64,000 nucleotides of DNA, from the NCBI RefSeq assembly GCF_000012825.1, contig NC_009614.1:1364001-1428000 (forward strand). Reading direction: 5' to 3'. The stretch is from Phocaeicola vulgatus ATCC 8482. GTDB lineage: Bacteria; Bacteroidota; Bacteroidia; Bacteroidales; Bacteroidaceae. This document shows, in pieces, positions 36,194 through 43,979 of this stretch (its first letter is position 1; each line of letters opens with the position of its first letter). Made by a program: the position numbers and the translations under genes. A model generated the notes under the pieces. The model saw only the letters and a list, made by a program, of their open reading frames with translations, was not told where the DNA came from and did not search any database.

Positions 36194-36772
36194 ATGAAGA
36201 AAATCGCAATTTTAGCTTCAGGAGAAGGCACGAATGCTGAAAGAATTATTCGGTATTTTTTAGAGAAAAGAACAGCTGAAGTAGCATTGGTTATCGTCAA
36301 CAAAGCACAGGCCGGTGTACTCAAGCGAGCTGAAAGACTGAGTGTTCCGTCACTTATCCTCACAGCCCAAGACTTTGCCGACGGGAAAGCACTGGAAATA
36401 CTGCACCAATATCATATTGACTTTATTGTACTGGCAGGCTTCCTCTTGAAAGTACCTGATGCCATTTTGCATGATTATCCGAATAAAATAGTAAATATTC
36501 ATCCGGCCCTCCTTCCCAAGTTCGGTGGTAAAGGTATGTACGGTTCCCGCGTGCACCAAGCTGTCATAGCTTCCCATGAAAAGGAAAGCGGCATCACCAT
36601 CCATTATATAAATGAACGATATGATGAAGGAAATACCATTTTCCAAGCCACCTGTCCGGTATTGCCCACTGACACGCCAGATACATTGGCAATACGGGTG
36701 CACCAGTTGGAATACGAATATTTCCCTCGGGTGATTGAAGCGACTATTCTAGGCAAAAATCTTTCAATCTAA
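36194..36772 (+). CDS. purN: Phosphoribosylglycinamide formyltransferase
   Basis: 192 residues. The N-terminal KIAILASGEGTNAERII binds the substrate phosphate, and the catalytic residues Asn101, His103 (KIVNIHPALLP) and Asp144 (YDEGNT) match the E. coli enzyme in kind. It transfers a formyl group from 10-formyl-tetrahydrofolate to glycinamide ribonucleotide in purine synthesis. The ATG at 36194 puts the first strand at the N-terminus as usual; an in-frame ATG at 36170 falls inside an inverted repeat. Its 3' end overlaps the convergent sigma factor gene by 29 bp. Confidence 0.93.
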   Translation: MKKIAILASGEGTNAERIIRYFLEKRTAEVALVIVNKAQAGVLKRAERLSVPSLILTAQDFADGKALEILHQYHIDFIVLAGFLLKVPDAILHDYPNKIVNIHPALLPKFGGKGMYGSRVHQAVIASHEKESGITIHYINERYDEGNTIFQATCPVLPTDTPDTLAIRVHQLEYEYFPRVIEATILGKNLSI

Positions 36773-37289
36773 TACGAAAAAACTGAAGAGCTTTGCCTAT
36801 CCGATAATTGACAGTCTGCACCGACACCTCCAGCTTGTCAGCAATTTCTTTATGGGTCAGTTGTTTATACCGACTCATAACATATACTCTTTGCAGTTCT
36901 TTAGGAAGAGAATGAAGGGCTTCCATATAGGTATTAAACAACTCCGTGCCATAACAAGAATCCAATGCCGGCAGAGATTTCAACTGTTGGCTCTGATATT
37001 CTTCATATACCTGACGGGTAATATGGGAACGGGTGATTGAATTCAAAGCCCTGTTCCTGACACTGGTAAATAAGAAAGATTTCAGCGACAAGTCCTCTAC
37101 CAGCAACTCACGTTTTTCCCACACATACATCATCAAATCCTGCACTATCTCTTCAGCCTCTTCAAGAGAAACATACGAGGAACAAAACAAACATAGCGGC
37201 TTGTAATAAGAAGCATAAACCAGGGAAAATACTTTTTGATCTCCCGACTTCAAGGTTTTAATAATTAAGCGGTTATCATTAAGGTTCAT
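36744..37289 (-). CDS. ECF RNA polymerase sigma factor, orphan
   Basis: 181 residues with the two ECF domains: region 2 (FSLVYASYYKPLCLF to EEAEEIVQDLMMYVWEKRE) and region 4 (LPKELQRVYVMSRYKQLTHKEIADKLEVSVQTVNYRI). It belongs to the Bacteroidetes sigma-70 group that usually pairs with a FecR anti-sigma gene. No FecR gene is adjacent, and the divergent SusC lacks the STN domain used for such signalling. It may control the divergent SusC/SusD pair. The leader carries AACCTT motifs like those in the SusC leader. Confidence 0.9.
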   Translation of the reverse strand: MNLNDNRLIIKTLKSGDQKVFSLVYASYYKPLCLFCSSYVSLEEAEEIVQDLMMYVWEKRELLVEDLSLKSFLFTSVRNRALNSITRSHITRQVYEEYQSQQLKSLPALDSCYGTELFNTYMEALHSLPKELQRVYVMSRYKQLTHKEIADKLEVSVQTVNYRIGKALQFFRIRLKDFCLE

Positions 37290-37609
37290 AGGTCATTTTT
37301 AATTTAAGGTTACACAAACATAAGTATTTATTTCAAAATAAGAAAACAAGAATGAGATAAAATACAAAAAATATAAGTTTTTGTTTAGTAACCCGGTTAT
37401 GATATTTGTATTAATAATGTTGACCGACTTAAAGAGAGATTAACAGAAACCTTAATAAATAAACCTTGATAAGTTAACCTTAAACTGAATGCCTATGCGA
37501 AAAACTATCAAATCAAACCTATTGGGTAAACATGCCCAATTATCAACAAACCTATTATTTAATCTGAAAACAAAAATCTAATAAAGAACGAACCTCAAAA
37601 TCTAACCTT
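37290..37609. other. 320-bp divergent intergenic region with AACCT-rich leader
   Basis: No gene is seen. The part from 37448 to the SusC start holds seven AACCT pentamers on the plus strand (at 37448, 37462, 37476, 37516, 37549, 37591 and 37604) and a hairpin ATTGGG/CCCAAT (37521-37526 and 37535-37540). On the minus strand the sigma leader has AACCTT too. A weak promoter candidate lies at 37380-37408. Confidence 0.6.
37380..37408 (+). promoter_or_regulatory. Weak promoter candidate for SusC/SusD pair 2
   Basis: TTTG (37380-37383), a 17-nt spacer and GATATTTG (37401-37408), one mismatch from TAnnTTTG. If used, the leader would be about 200 nt long. The spacing is shorter than usual. Confidence 0.3.
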
Positions 37610-40600
37610 ATGAGACGAATTTTTACTTTTTTCCTGACATTCCTATTGGGAGTGTTTGTAACAGCATTGTATGCACAAACGCATACAGTCAGCGGTACTG
37701 TAATAGATAAAGACGCTAACGAACCTCTGATCGGCGCAAACGTATTAATTAAAGGTACAACTATCGGAACAGTGACTGACCTCGACGGAAAGTATACCCT
37801 GCAAGCCGGTGACAAAGACATTCTGGTATTCTCCTATTTAAGTATGAAAACCATAGAGGAACCTGTAAACGGACGTACAGTAATCAACGTAAAAATGGCA
37901 TCGGATACAGAAACACTGGGTGAAGTCGTAGTAACGGCAATGGGTATTAAACGCCAATCCGAAACACTGACCTATTCTGCGCAAACAGTAGGAGGTAAAG
38001 ACGTTAATGACATCAAGAGCGTCAATATGATTAACTCCCTGCAAGGTAAAAGTGCCGGTATGATGATCACACCGAACTCAACCGGAGCCGGCGGTTCTTC
38101 CAAGATTCTGTTCCGTGGCAATAAGTCCATCAGCGGTAACAACCAACCGTTAGTAGTAGTAGACGGAGTTCCTGTCATGATGAATATCACCAACTCACAA
38201 GTAGACAGCAACTACGGAGGCCAGCGAGACGGTGGTGACGCCATGTCTACAATCAATCCGGACGACATCGCCCAAATCACTTTGCTGAAAGGTGCATCGG
38301 CAGCAGCGCTTTATGGTGCGGTAGCAGCCAATGGCGCCATTATGATTACCACCAAATCAGCACAGTCGGGTAAAGTTTCCGTTAATGTATCCAGCAACAC
38401 CACGATGGAGAGCCCAATGGTGCTACCCGAATTCCAGACTACTTATGGAATGAGCGACAACGGTACTTTCAGCTGGGGTGAGAAACTAAGCAGCAAAGCT
38501 CCAAACTATGCAAAAAAATTCTTCCGTACCGGATTTACAACGAATAACTCCATCTCCTTAAGCGGAGGCAATGAAAATATCCAATCTTATTTTTCCTATG
38601 CCAATGTCTATTCACAAGGCATCACTCCCCAGAATGACTACCGAAGCCACAATTTGAATTCAAAAGTAGGTTTCAATATTCTGAAAGACATTCATATTGA
38701 TTTCACGGCCAAGTTTACCAACCAGCACATCACCAATCAGGCAGCTGCCGGTTACTTATGGAATCCGCTGACCGGTGTTTATCTCTTCCCTAGAGGAGAA
38801 GACTGGAATGGCTATAAAGAGAACTTCGAGGTATATGATCCCGCAAGAGGCTGCTATGTCCAAAACTGGACAAATACACAACAACAGCAATTCGGTAATC
38901 CATATTGGATGTTGAACAGACAGACCCCTATCACCGACCGTAACCGCTATGAATTCGGCGGAAGCATCAAATGGAACATTACTCCGGATCTGAATATCCA
39001 AGGACGTATGCGTTACGAAAGAGGAGAAGAACACTGGGTACACAATGCTTACGCATCCAGCGTAGGAAACCTTTATCCGATGGGACGCATGAAAGACAAC
39101 CGCTATTTCAGCGACCAACTTTATGGCGATGTTTTAGTAAGCTACAACCATACATTCAATGATTTTTCTCTATCCGCTACCGCTTCCAGTTTTACAAAAA
39201 CCAAAACCTCTCATGTAGACCTATGGGGCGAGGGTTCCCAGTTCTCACAGCCCGGTTCCGGAAACATTTTTTATCCGAACATCTTTACTCCGAACAACTA
39301 TTATGGCAATATGTCCACCGTGGGCAAAGATGACAACTGGATGACCCAAAAACGGCTGAACTCAGTATTCGCCACCGCACAACTCGGTTACCGTGAAGGC
39401 ATATTCCTTGATATATCAGCACGTAATGACTGGTCTTCGGCATTGGCTTTCACAGAAAGCTGTTCATTCTTTTATCCCTCTTTTGGCGGTAGTGTCCTGC
39501 TGAACAAATTTGTAGATATGGGTAAGAACATTGATTTGTTCAAATTCCGTGCAAGCTATTCTATCGTAGGTAATGACGTACCTGTATTCATGAGTAATCT
39601 ACTCTATTCTCTAGGTTCTCAAGGTGCCATCACTCCCCCCGACAAAGCTCCATTCAGAACATTGAAGCCGGAAAAAACCCATTCTTTAGAAATTGGTTTT
39701 GACGGTACATTCTTACAGAACCGACTGAATATCAACCTGACTTATTATAAAACCAACACTAAAAATCAGTTCTTCTCCGTTGCGGCTCCTTACGAATCAG
39801 GCTTGAGAAACCGTTATGTAAACGCCGGTAATGTAGAAAACAAAGGCTTTGAATTCAATATCGGATGGTACGAGCAGTTCACTGACAACTTCAGCTGGAG
39901 TACCAACCTGAACTTCTCTTATAATGATAATAAAATCAAAGAATTGGTAGATGACCTTCCCAACGGACTGACATTGACCGATTTCGGAGGTGCAAAAGTT
40001 ATATTGAAAGAAGGCGGCCACTACGGAGATCTGTATGTACGTCATCTGATGCGTGATGAGAACGGCAAACCCTTGCAAAACGAAAAAGGAGAGCCTATCG
40101 TAAGTGGTGATTCTATGGACGAACTGGAATACGCAGGCAATATGAATGCCAAAGTAAATATGGGATGGACAAACACATTCCGCTACAAAGACTTCTCACT
40201 ATCGTTCCTGATTGATGCTAAATTCGGTGGAAAAGTGATTAGTATGACCGAAGCCGCCTTGGACGGATGGGGCGTATCGAAACGTTCAGGTGAAGCCCGT
40301 GATGCCGGCGGTATTACAGTGGACGGAGTAAAATTTGATGCCGACAAGTACTATCGTACCACCGGTAACAACAACTTCAACAGTCCATACGCTGTGGAGA
40401 ACTATGTTTATGATGCTACCAATATACGTCTTCGTGAAGTGACTTTCGGTTATACCTTCCGTAACTTGCTGGGTGCAGGCAAGAACCTGACAGCAGCCAT
40501 CATCGGCCGCAACCTGTTTTTCTTCCATAAAGACGCCCCGATGGATCCGGATGTATCGGCAGGTACAGGTAATGGAATACAAGGTGTAGATATGTTTGCA

Positions 40601-40648
40601 CTGCCTACCTCACGCAGCTTTGGTCTTAATTTAAAACTTAACTTCTAA
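37610..40648 (+). CDS. SusC-like TonB-dependent outer-membrane transporter (pair 2)
   Basis: 1012 residues. A signal peptide ends at YAQ; the carboxypeptidase-regulatory-like domain (VSGTVIDKDANEPLIGANVLIKG) spans about residues 24-100. The TonB-box region is LGEVVVTAMGIKRQ. The plug includes KILFRGNKSISGNNQPLVVVDGVPV and IAQITLLKGASAAALYGAVAANG, and the barrel ends FGLNLKLNF. There is no N-terminal STN extension. It shares its stop with the start of the SusD gene (TAATG). No glycoside hydrolase or peptidase is adjacent, so the imported nutrient cannot be guessed from context. Confidence 0.94.
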   Translation: MRRIFTFFLTFLLGVFVTALYAQTHTVSGTVIDKDANEPLIGANVLIKGTTIGTVTDLDGKYTLQAGDKDILVFSYLSMKTIEEPVNGRTVINVKMASDTETLGEVVVTAMGIKRQSETLTYSAQTVGGKDVNDIKSVNMINSLQGKSAGMMITPNSTGAGGSSKILFRGNKSISGNNQPLVVVDGVPVMMNITNSQVDSNYGGQRDGGDAMSTINPDDIAQITLLKGASAAALYGAVAANGAIMITTKSAQSGKVSVNVSSNTTMESPMVLPEFQTTYGMSDNGTFSWGEKLSSKAPNYAKKFFRTGFTTNNSISLSGGNENIQSYFSYANVYSQGITPQNDYRSHNLNSKVGFNILKDIHIDFTAKFTNQHITNQAAAGYLWNPLTGVYLFPRGEDWNGYKENFEVYDPARGCYVQNWTNTQQQQFGNPYWMLNRQTPITDRNRYEFGGSIKWNITPDLNIQGRMRYERGEEHWVHNAYASSVGNLYPMGRMKDNRYFSDQLYGDVLVSYNHTFNDFSLSATASSFTKTKTSHVDLWGEGSQFSQPGSGNIFYPNIFTPNNYYGNMSTVGKDDNWMTQKRLNSVFATAQLGYREGIFLDISARNDWSSALAFTESCSFFYPSFGGSVLLNKFVDMGKNIDLFKFRASYSIVGNDVPVFMSNLLYSLGSQGAITPPDKAPFRTLKPEKTHSLEIGFDGTFLQNRLNINLTYYKTNTKNQFFSVAAPYESGLRNRYVNAGNVENKGFEFNIGWYEQFTDNFSWSTNLNFSYNDNKIKELVDDLPNGLTLTDFGGAKVILKEGGHYGDLYVRHLMRDENGKPLQNEKGEPIVSGDSMDELEYAGNMNAKVNMGWTNTFRYKDFSLSFLIDAKFGGKVISMTEAALDGWGVSKRSGEARDAGGITVDGVKFDADKYYRTTGNNNFNSPYAVENYVYDATNIRLREVTFGYTFRNLLGAGKNLTAAIIGRNLFFFHKDAPMDPDVSAGTGNGIQGVDMFALPTSRSFGLNLKLNF

Positions 40649-40659
40649 TGCTTGAAACT

Positions 40660-42351
40660 ATGAAACGGAATAAGATATTAACATACGCCTTCTTAATGGC
40701 AATCCCCATGACTACAGGAAACATCTTTTCTTCCTGTACAGACGACTTCGAGAAATTGAATACCAGTAACATACAGGTAGATCCGGCAGACCTTCCTTTT
40801 GCCGCACAATGTACCGAACCGATGACCTACTGTTATCCTCCTCAGCAAAATATGTTCCAGTTTTGGACCAACCTGACTATTGACCTTTATGGAGGTTATT
40901 TTATGACTCCCAACGGTAACTTCACCAACGGTGATATGGGAGAGAACCGGGGACATAGCGGTGGTATGTACGAAAACTATTATCTCCATATTTTCAATAA
41001 CACCCGCCGCATCATCGCACAATGTGACGCCAGTGGTGAAAGAGGCCTGTCAGGCGTGATGCGTATCGTACAGGCTTACGGAACATTGATGACCACAGAT
41101 GCCTACGGACCGATACCTTACAGCTCCATCCTATCGGGAGAAAACGAAGTGTATTTCGAGTTCGACAGCCAGAAAGACCTGTATAAAGCCATGCTTGAAG
41201 ATCTGAGTACAGCCATTACTGACATCAGTGCCATGGGAGCAGATGAAATAGCCAAATTGAAATCCTTTGACTGTTGGTGCAACGGCGACAAAGACCTATG
41301 GGTAAAAATAGCCAATACGATGAAACTACGCATGGCGTTACGCCTGTCCAAACGGGAAACCGAAGCCGGCAACGCCGGAATGAACCTTAAGGCAATCGCT
41401 ACCGAGGCTGCCCAAAACACTTTGGCAACAGTCAACAAGGATATTCTGATCGATAAAAGTCTTGAGAATGAAATGTGGCTGATGTTCAATTGGGGTGATT
41501 GTGGGTTCAATGCCAATCTGGTAACTATTATGAGTGGAACCAAAGATCCGCGCCAACCGTTATATATGACCCTGAATACCGGAGATATCAAAAACGAAGC
41601 CGGTACTACCACAGTAGCTGCCAATAGTCAATACCTGGGTATCCGTTTTGCCAGTGGCCTGCCTGCCAAACCAAACAGTTGGGGTAACTTCTCCGGTTGG
41701 ATTCAAGGAAACAACGGTTCCTCTTATTCCATGCCACTGCCCATCATGAAAGCAGCGGAAGCCTATTTCCTACTGGCTGAAGCAAAATTAAGATGGGATA
41801 TTGGCAGTGAAAGTGTAAAGAACCTATATGAAAATGGAATCCGTGTTTCCATGACTAATGAATTAGCTTATCGGGGGGCTTATGCCGGAATCAAAGAATA
41901 TCCGGAAGGAGCAGTAGATGCCTACATCAACGGAACAAGCACCCAAATAGACTATACAGATCCCATCAAAGCCGAATTAAGCACTCCGGCTGTAAATAAA
42001 TTAAGTGTAAAATGGGATGAGAGCGCAAGCAACGAAGAAAAGCTGGAAAGAATCATCACCCAAAAATGGCTCGCCCTATTCCCTCTATCCACCGAAGGCT
42101 GGGCAGAACAACGCCGCACCGGCTATCCACGCTTCTTCCCTGCATTCGTCAATGAAAGTAATGGAGCCGTAAACACAGAAGAAGGTGTGCGCCGCGTAAT
42201 TTATAGCAGCCAGGCTTATGATGCCAACGCTAAGGGAGTAGAAGGCGGAATCAAGCTTCTGGACGAAGAAAATTCCAGCAAATTCGGTATTTCCGGCGAC
42301 AAAGGCGGTACACATCTTTGGTGGGATAATGCTGATAAAGGAAACTTTTAA
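40660..42351 (+). CDS. SusD-like lipoprotein (pair 2, SusD_2-type)
   Basis: 563 residues from the ATG at 40660; the signal peptide ends FSSC (lipidated Cys26). An upstream ATG at 40648, overlapping the SusC stop, would add MLET, which puts an acidic residue before the signal peptide and is less likely. Internal features are RIVQAYGTLMTTDAYGPIPYS, ADLWVKIANTMKLRMALRLSK-like KDLWVKIANTMKLRMALRLS, KAAEAYFLLAEAKLRWD and ITQKWLALFPLSTEGWAEQRRTGYPRF, which fit the SusD_2 branch. It forms the surface lid of the SusC transporter. Confidence 0.92.
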   Translation: MKRNKILTYAFLMAIPMTTGNIFSSCTDDFEKLNTSNIQVDPADLPFAAQCTEPMTYCYPPQQNMFQFWTNLTIDLYGGYFMTPNGNFTNGDMGENRGHSGGMYENYYLHIFNNTRRIIAQCDASGERGLSGVMRIVQAYGTLMTTDAYGPIPYSSILSGENEVYFEFDSQKDLYKAMLEDLSTAITDISAMGADEIAKLKSFDCWCNGDKDLWVKIANTMKLRMALRLSKRETEAGNAGMNLKAIATEAAQNTLATVNKDILIDKSLENEMWLMFNWGDCGFNANLVTIMSGTKDPRQPLYMTLNTGDIKNEAGTTTVAANSQYLGIRFASGLPAKPNSWGNFSGWIQGNNGSSYSMPLPIMKAAEAYFLLAEAKLRWDIGSESVKNLYENGIRVSMTNELAYRGAYAGIKEYPEGAVDAYINGTSTQIDYTDPIKAELSTPAVNKLSVKWDESASNEEKLERIITQKWLALFPLSTEGWAEQRRTGYPRFFPAFVNESNGAVNTEEGVRRVIYSSQAYDANAKGVEGGIKLLDEENSSKFGISGDKGGTHLWWDNADKGNF

Positions 42352-42416
42352 AGGCAATATTTTAAGGTAAAGACTGTGATTTTTGTTTCAATAGGTATTC
42401 CATATTAAAGTTTCGG

Positions 42417-42447
42417 ATAGGGTAGACCGTGAGGTTTGCCCTATTTT
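42417..42447 (+). terminator. Terminator after SusD pair 2
   Basis: ATAGGG (42417-42422) pairs with CCCTAT (42439-42444), with inner ACC/GGT around loop GTGA, followed by TTT. It separates SusC/SusD pair 2 from the next sigma operon. Confidence 0.6.
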
Positions 42448-42539
42448 ATGACTACCTCCGAAAAGCCGATACAATAACCTCCCGCACCCGAATTGTTATC
42501 ATTACTAAATGAAATTAAAGACTTTTTCATCTCTTGTTG

Positions 42540-42570
42540 CTTGGCAAATAAAAGAAAAGCCGTAAGTTTG
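42540..42570 (+). promoter_or_regulatory. Promoter of the ECF/FecR operon
   Basis: CTTG (42540-42543), a 19-nt spacer and TAAGTTTG (42563-42570), a full match to TAnnTTTG. The sigma factor ATG follows 26 nt later, giving a short leader. Confidence 0.6.
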
Positions 42571-42596
42571 CTTTCCAAAAAAGAATAAAACACAGG

Positions 42597-43106
42597 ATGC
42601 AATTATCACCCAAGGAATTTGAATACCAATTTCGCTGTCTTTACCGTCCGCTGAATATGTATGCCCTGCGCTATACTGAAAATCTGGATGACGCAGAAGA
42701 CATCGTCCAACAAGCCTTCTCTGATGTATGGGAGAAGCTTGTCGGAGGCACATCTATTCAAAACCTGAAAGCTTATATGTACCAAACTGTACGTAACCGC
42801 TCACTCACACTGATAACCAACCGACAAACACACTGTGAAACAACCGAACTGACAGACTTGGAAGATTTAACAGAAGAAGAACGCATCATCCGGTCAGAAC
42901 GTGACGCGCGTTTATGGACAGCCATCGACCACCTTCCTACCGAACGGAAAAAGATCTTTCTGCTTTCCAAACGTGACGGCCTTACTTATCAGGAAATTGC
43001 CACCGAACTGGGTATTTCTATAAAAACTGTCGAACATCAAATCAGTAAGGCACTGAAAACATTACGAGAAACAGCCATTAAAATATATACTTTTTTCTTC
43101 GGATAA
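42597..43106 (+). CDS. ECF RNA polymerase sigma factor
   Basis: 169 residues. Region 2 is FEYQFRCLYRPLNMYALRYTENLDDAEDIVQQAFSDVWEKL and region 4 is LPTERKKIFLLSKRDGLTYQEIATELGISIKTVEHQISKAL. It is first in a sigma, FecR, STN-TonB receptor operon, the standard trans-envelope signalling layout. When the receptor binds its ligand, the FecR protein releases this factor to transcribe the operon and perhaps other genes. Confidence 0.93.
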   Translation: MQLSPKEFEYQFRCLYRPLNMYALRYTENLDDAEDIVQQAFSDVWEKLVGGTSIQNLKAYMYQTVRNRSLTLITNRQTHCETTELTDLEDLTEEERIIRSERDARLWTAIDHLPTERKKIFLLSKRDGLTYQEIATELGISIKTVEHQISKALKTLRETAIKIYTFFFG

Positions 43107-43175
43107 AAAAATCGGCAAGCGAATAGGGGGATTTTGTCTTTTCCCTGTCTTAACAATAAAAAGAAAGAAGATCGC

Positions 43176-43979
43176 ATGGAGAAAGAAGAGAAAGATATTC
43201 GTTTTGTAGCCCGGTTCTATCGGGAAAACAGGCTGGACACAACACAAGCCTGGCAAAAACTAGGTATCGGCAAACAAAGAAATAACTCTATCTTATTATA
43301 TAGACTGATAACTATCGCTGCTGTCACTTTCCTGATAGCCGGATTCAGTTGGTGGTGGATATACGACAGGCAAGACTGGATTGTCATTGCCTCATCCGCA
43401 CACGCTGTCAAAGAAGTCACGCTTCCGGACAACAGCCATATTACGCTGGCAGAGAATTCGGCCTTACAGTATGACCGCTTGGCATACGGTAAAAAAAACA
43501 GGAACGTCACTTTAAATGGAAAAGCATATTTTTCAGTCACACATCAAGAACAATGTCCTTTCAGGGTACAGACCGAACTGGCAAACATACAAGTACTGGG
43601 TACACAATTCCAAGTAACGGCAAATGCAAATCAGACTTCGGCAACCGTAGAGTCTGGAAAAGTCCGTTTTTATAACAAAGAACAAAAAGAGGCTATTCTG
43701 ACAAAAGGCATGTATGCCTTCATTAACCAAAAAGGACAAATGCAAATAAACAAACAAAGTGACCCCAACACTTTTGCATGGAAGACCCACGTGTTTGTTT
43801 ATAATGAAGCCCCCTTGAAAAAGGTAGTAAAAGAATTAGAAGAAGTCTATAAGGTCCATATCGGCGGAATTCCACAAAAAGAGTACTATCTGACCACGAC
43901 CTTTGACAATACTCCGATAGAAGACATAATTGAAATCATAAACCAAACACTAGATACGAAACTAGACATAACCCAATGA
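43176..43979 (+). CDS. FecR family anti-sigma factor
   Basis: 267 residues with a short cytoplasmic N-terminus (about 1-37), one membrane segment (LITIAAVTFLIAGFSWWWIYD), a FecR beta domain (VKEVTLPDNSHITLAENSALQY to VQTELANIQVLGTQFQVTAN) and a C-terminal DUF4974 domain (VYNEAPLKKVVKELEEVYKVHIGG). It sequesters the upstream sigma factor until signalled by the receptor. I take the ATG at 43176; an in-frame TTG at 43134 would add an implausible 14 residues. Its stop overlaps the receptor start (ATGA). Confidence 0.92.
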   Translation: MEKEEKDIRFVARFYRENRLDTTQAWQKLGIGKQRNNSILLYRLITIAAVTFLIAGFSWWWIYDRQDWIVIASSAHAVKEVTLPDNSHITLAENSALQYDRLAYGKKNRNVTLNGKAYFSVTHQEQCPFRVQTELANIQVLGTQFQVTANANQTSATVESGKVRFYNKEQKEAILTKGMYAFINQKGQMQINKQSDPNTFAWKTHVFVYNEAPLKKVVKELEEVYKVHIGGIPQKEYYLTTTFDNTPIEDIIEIINQTLDTKLDITQ

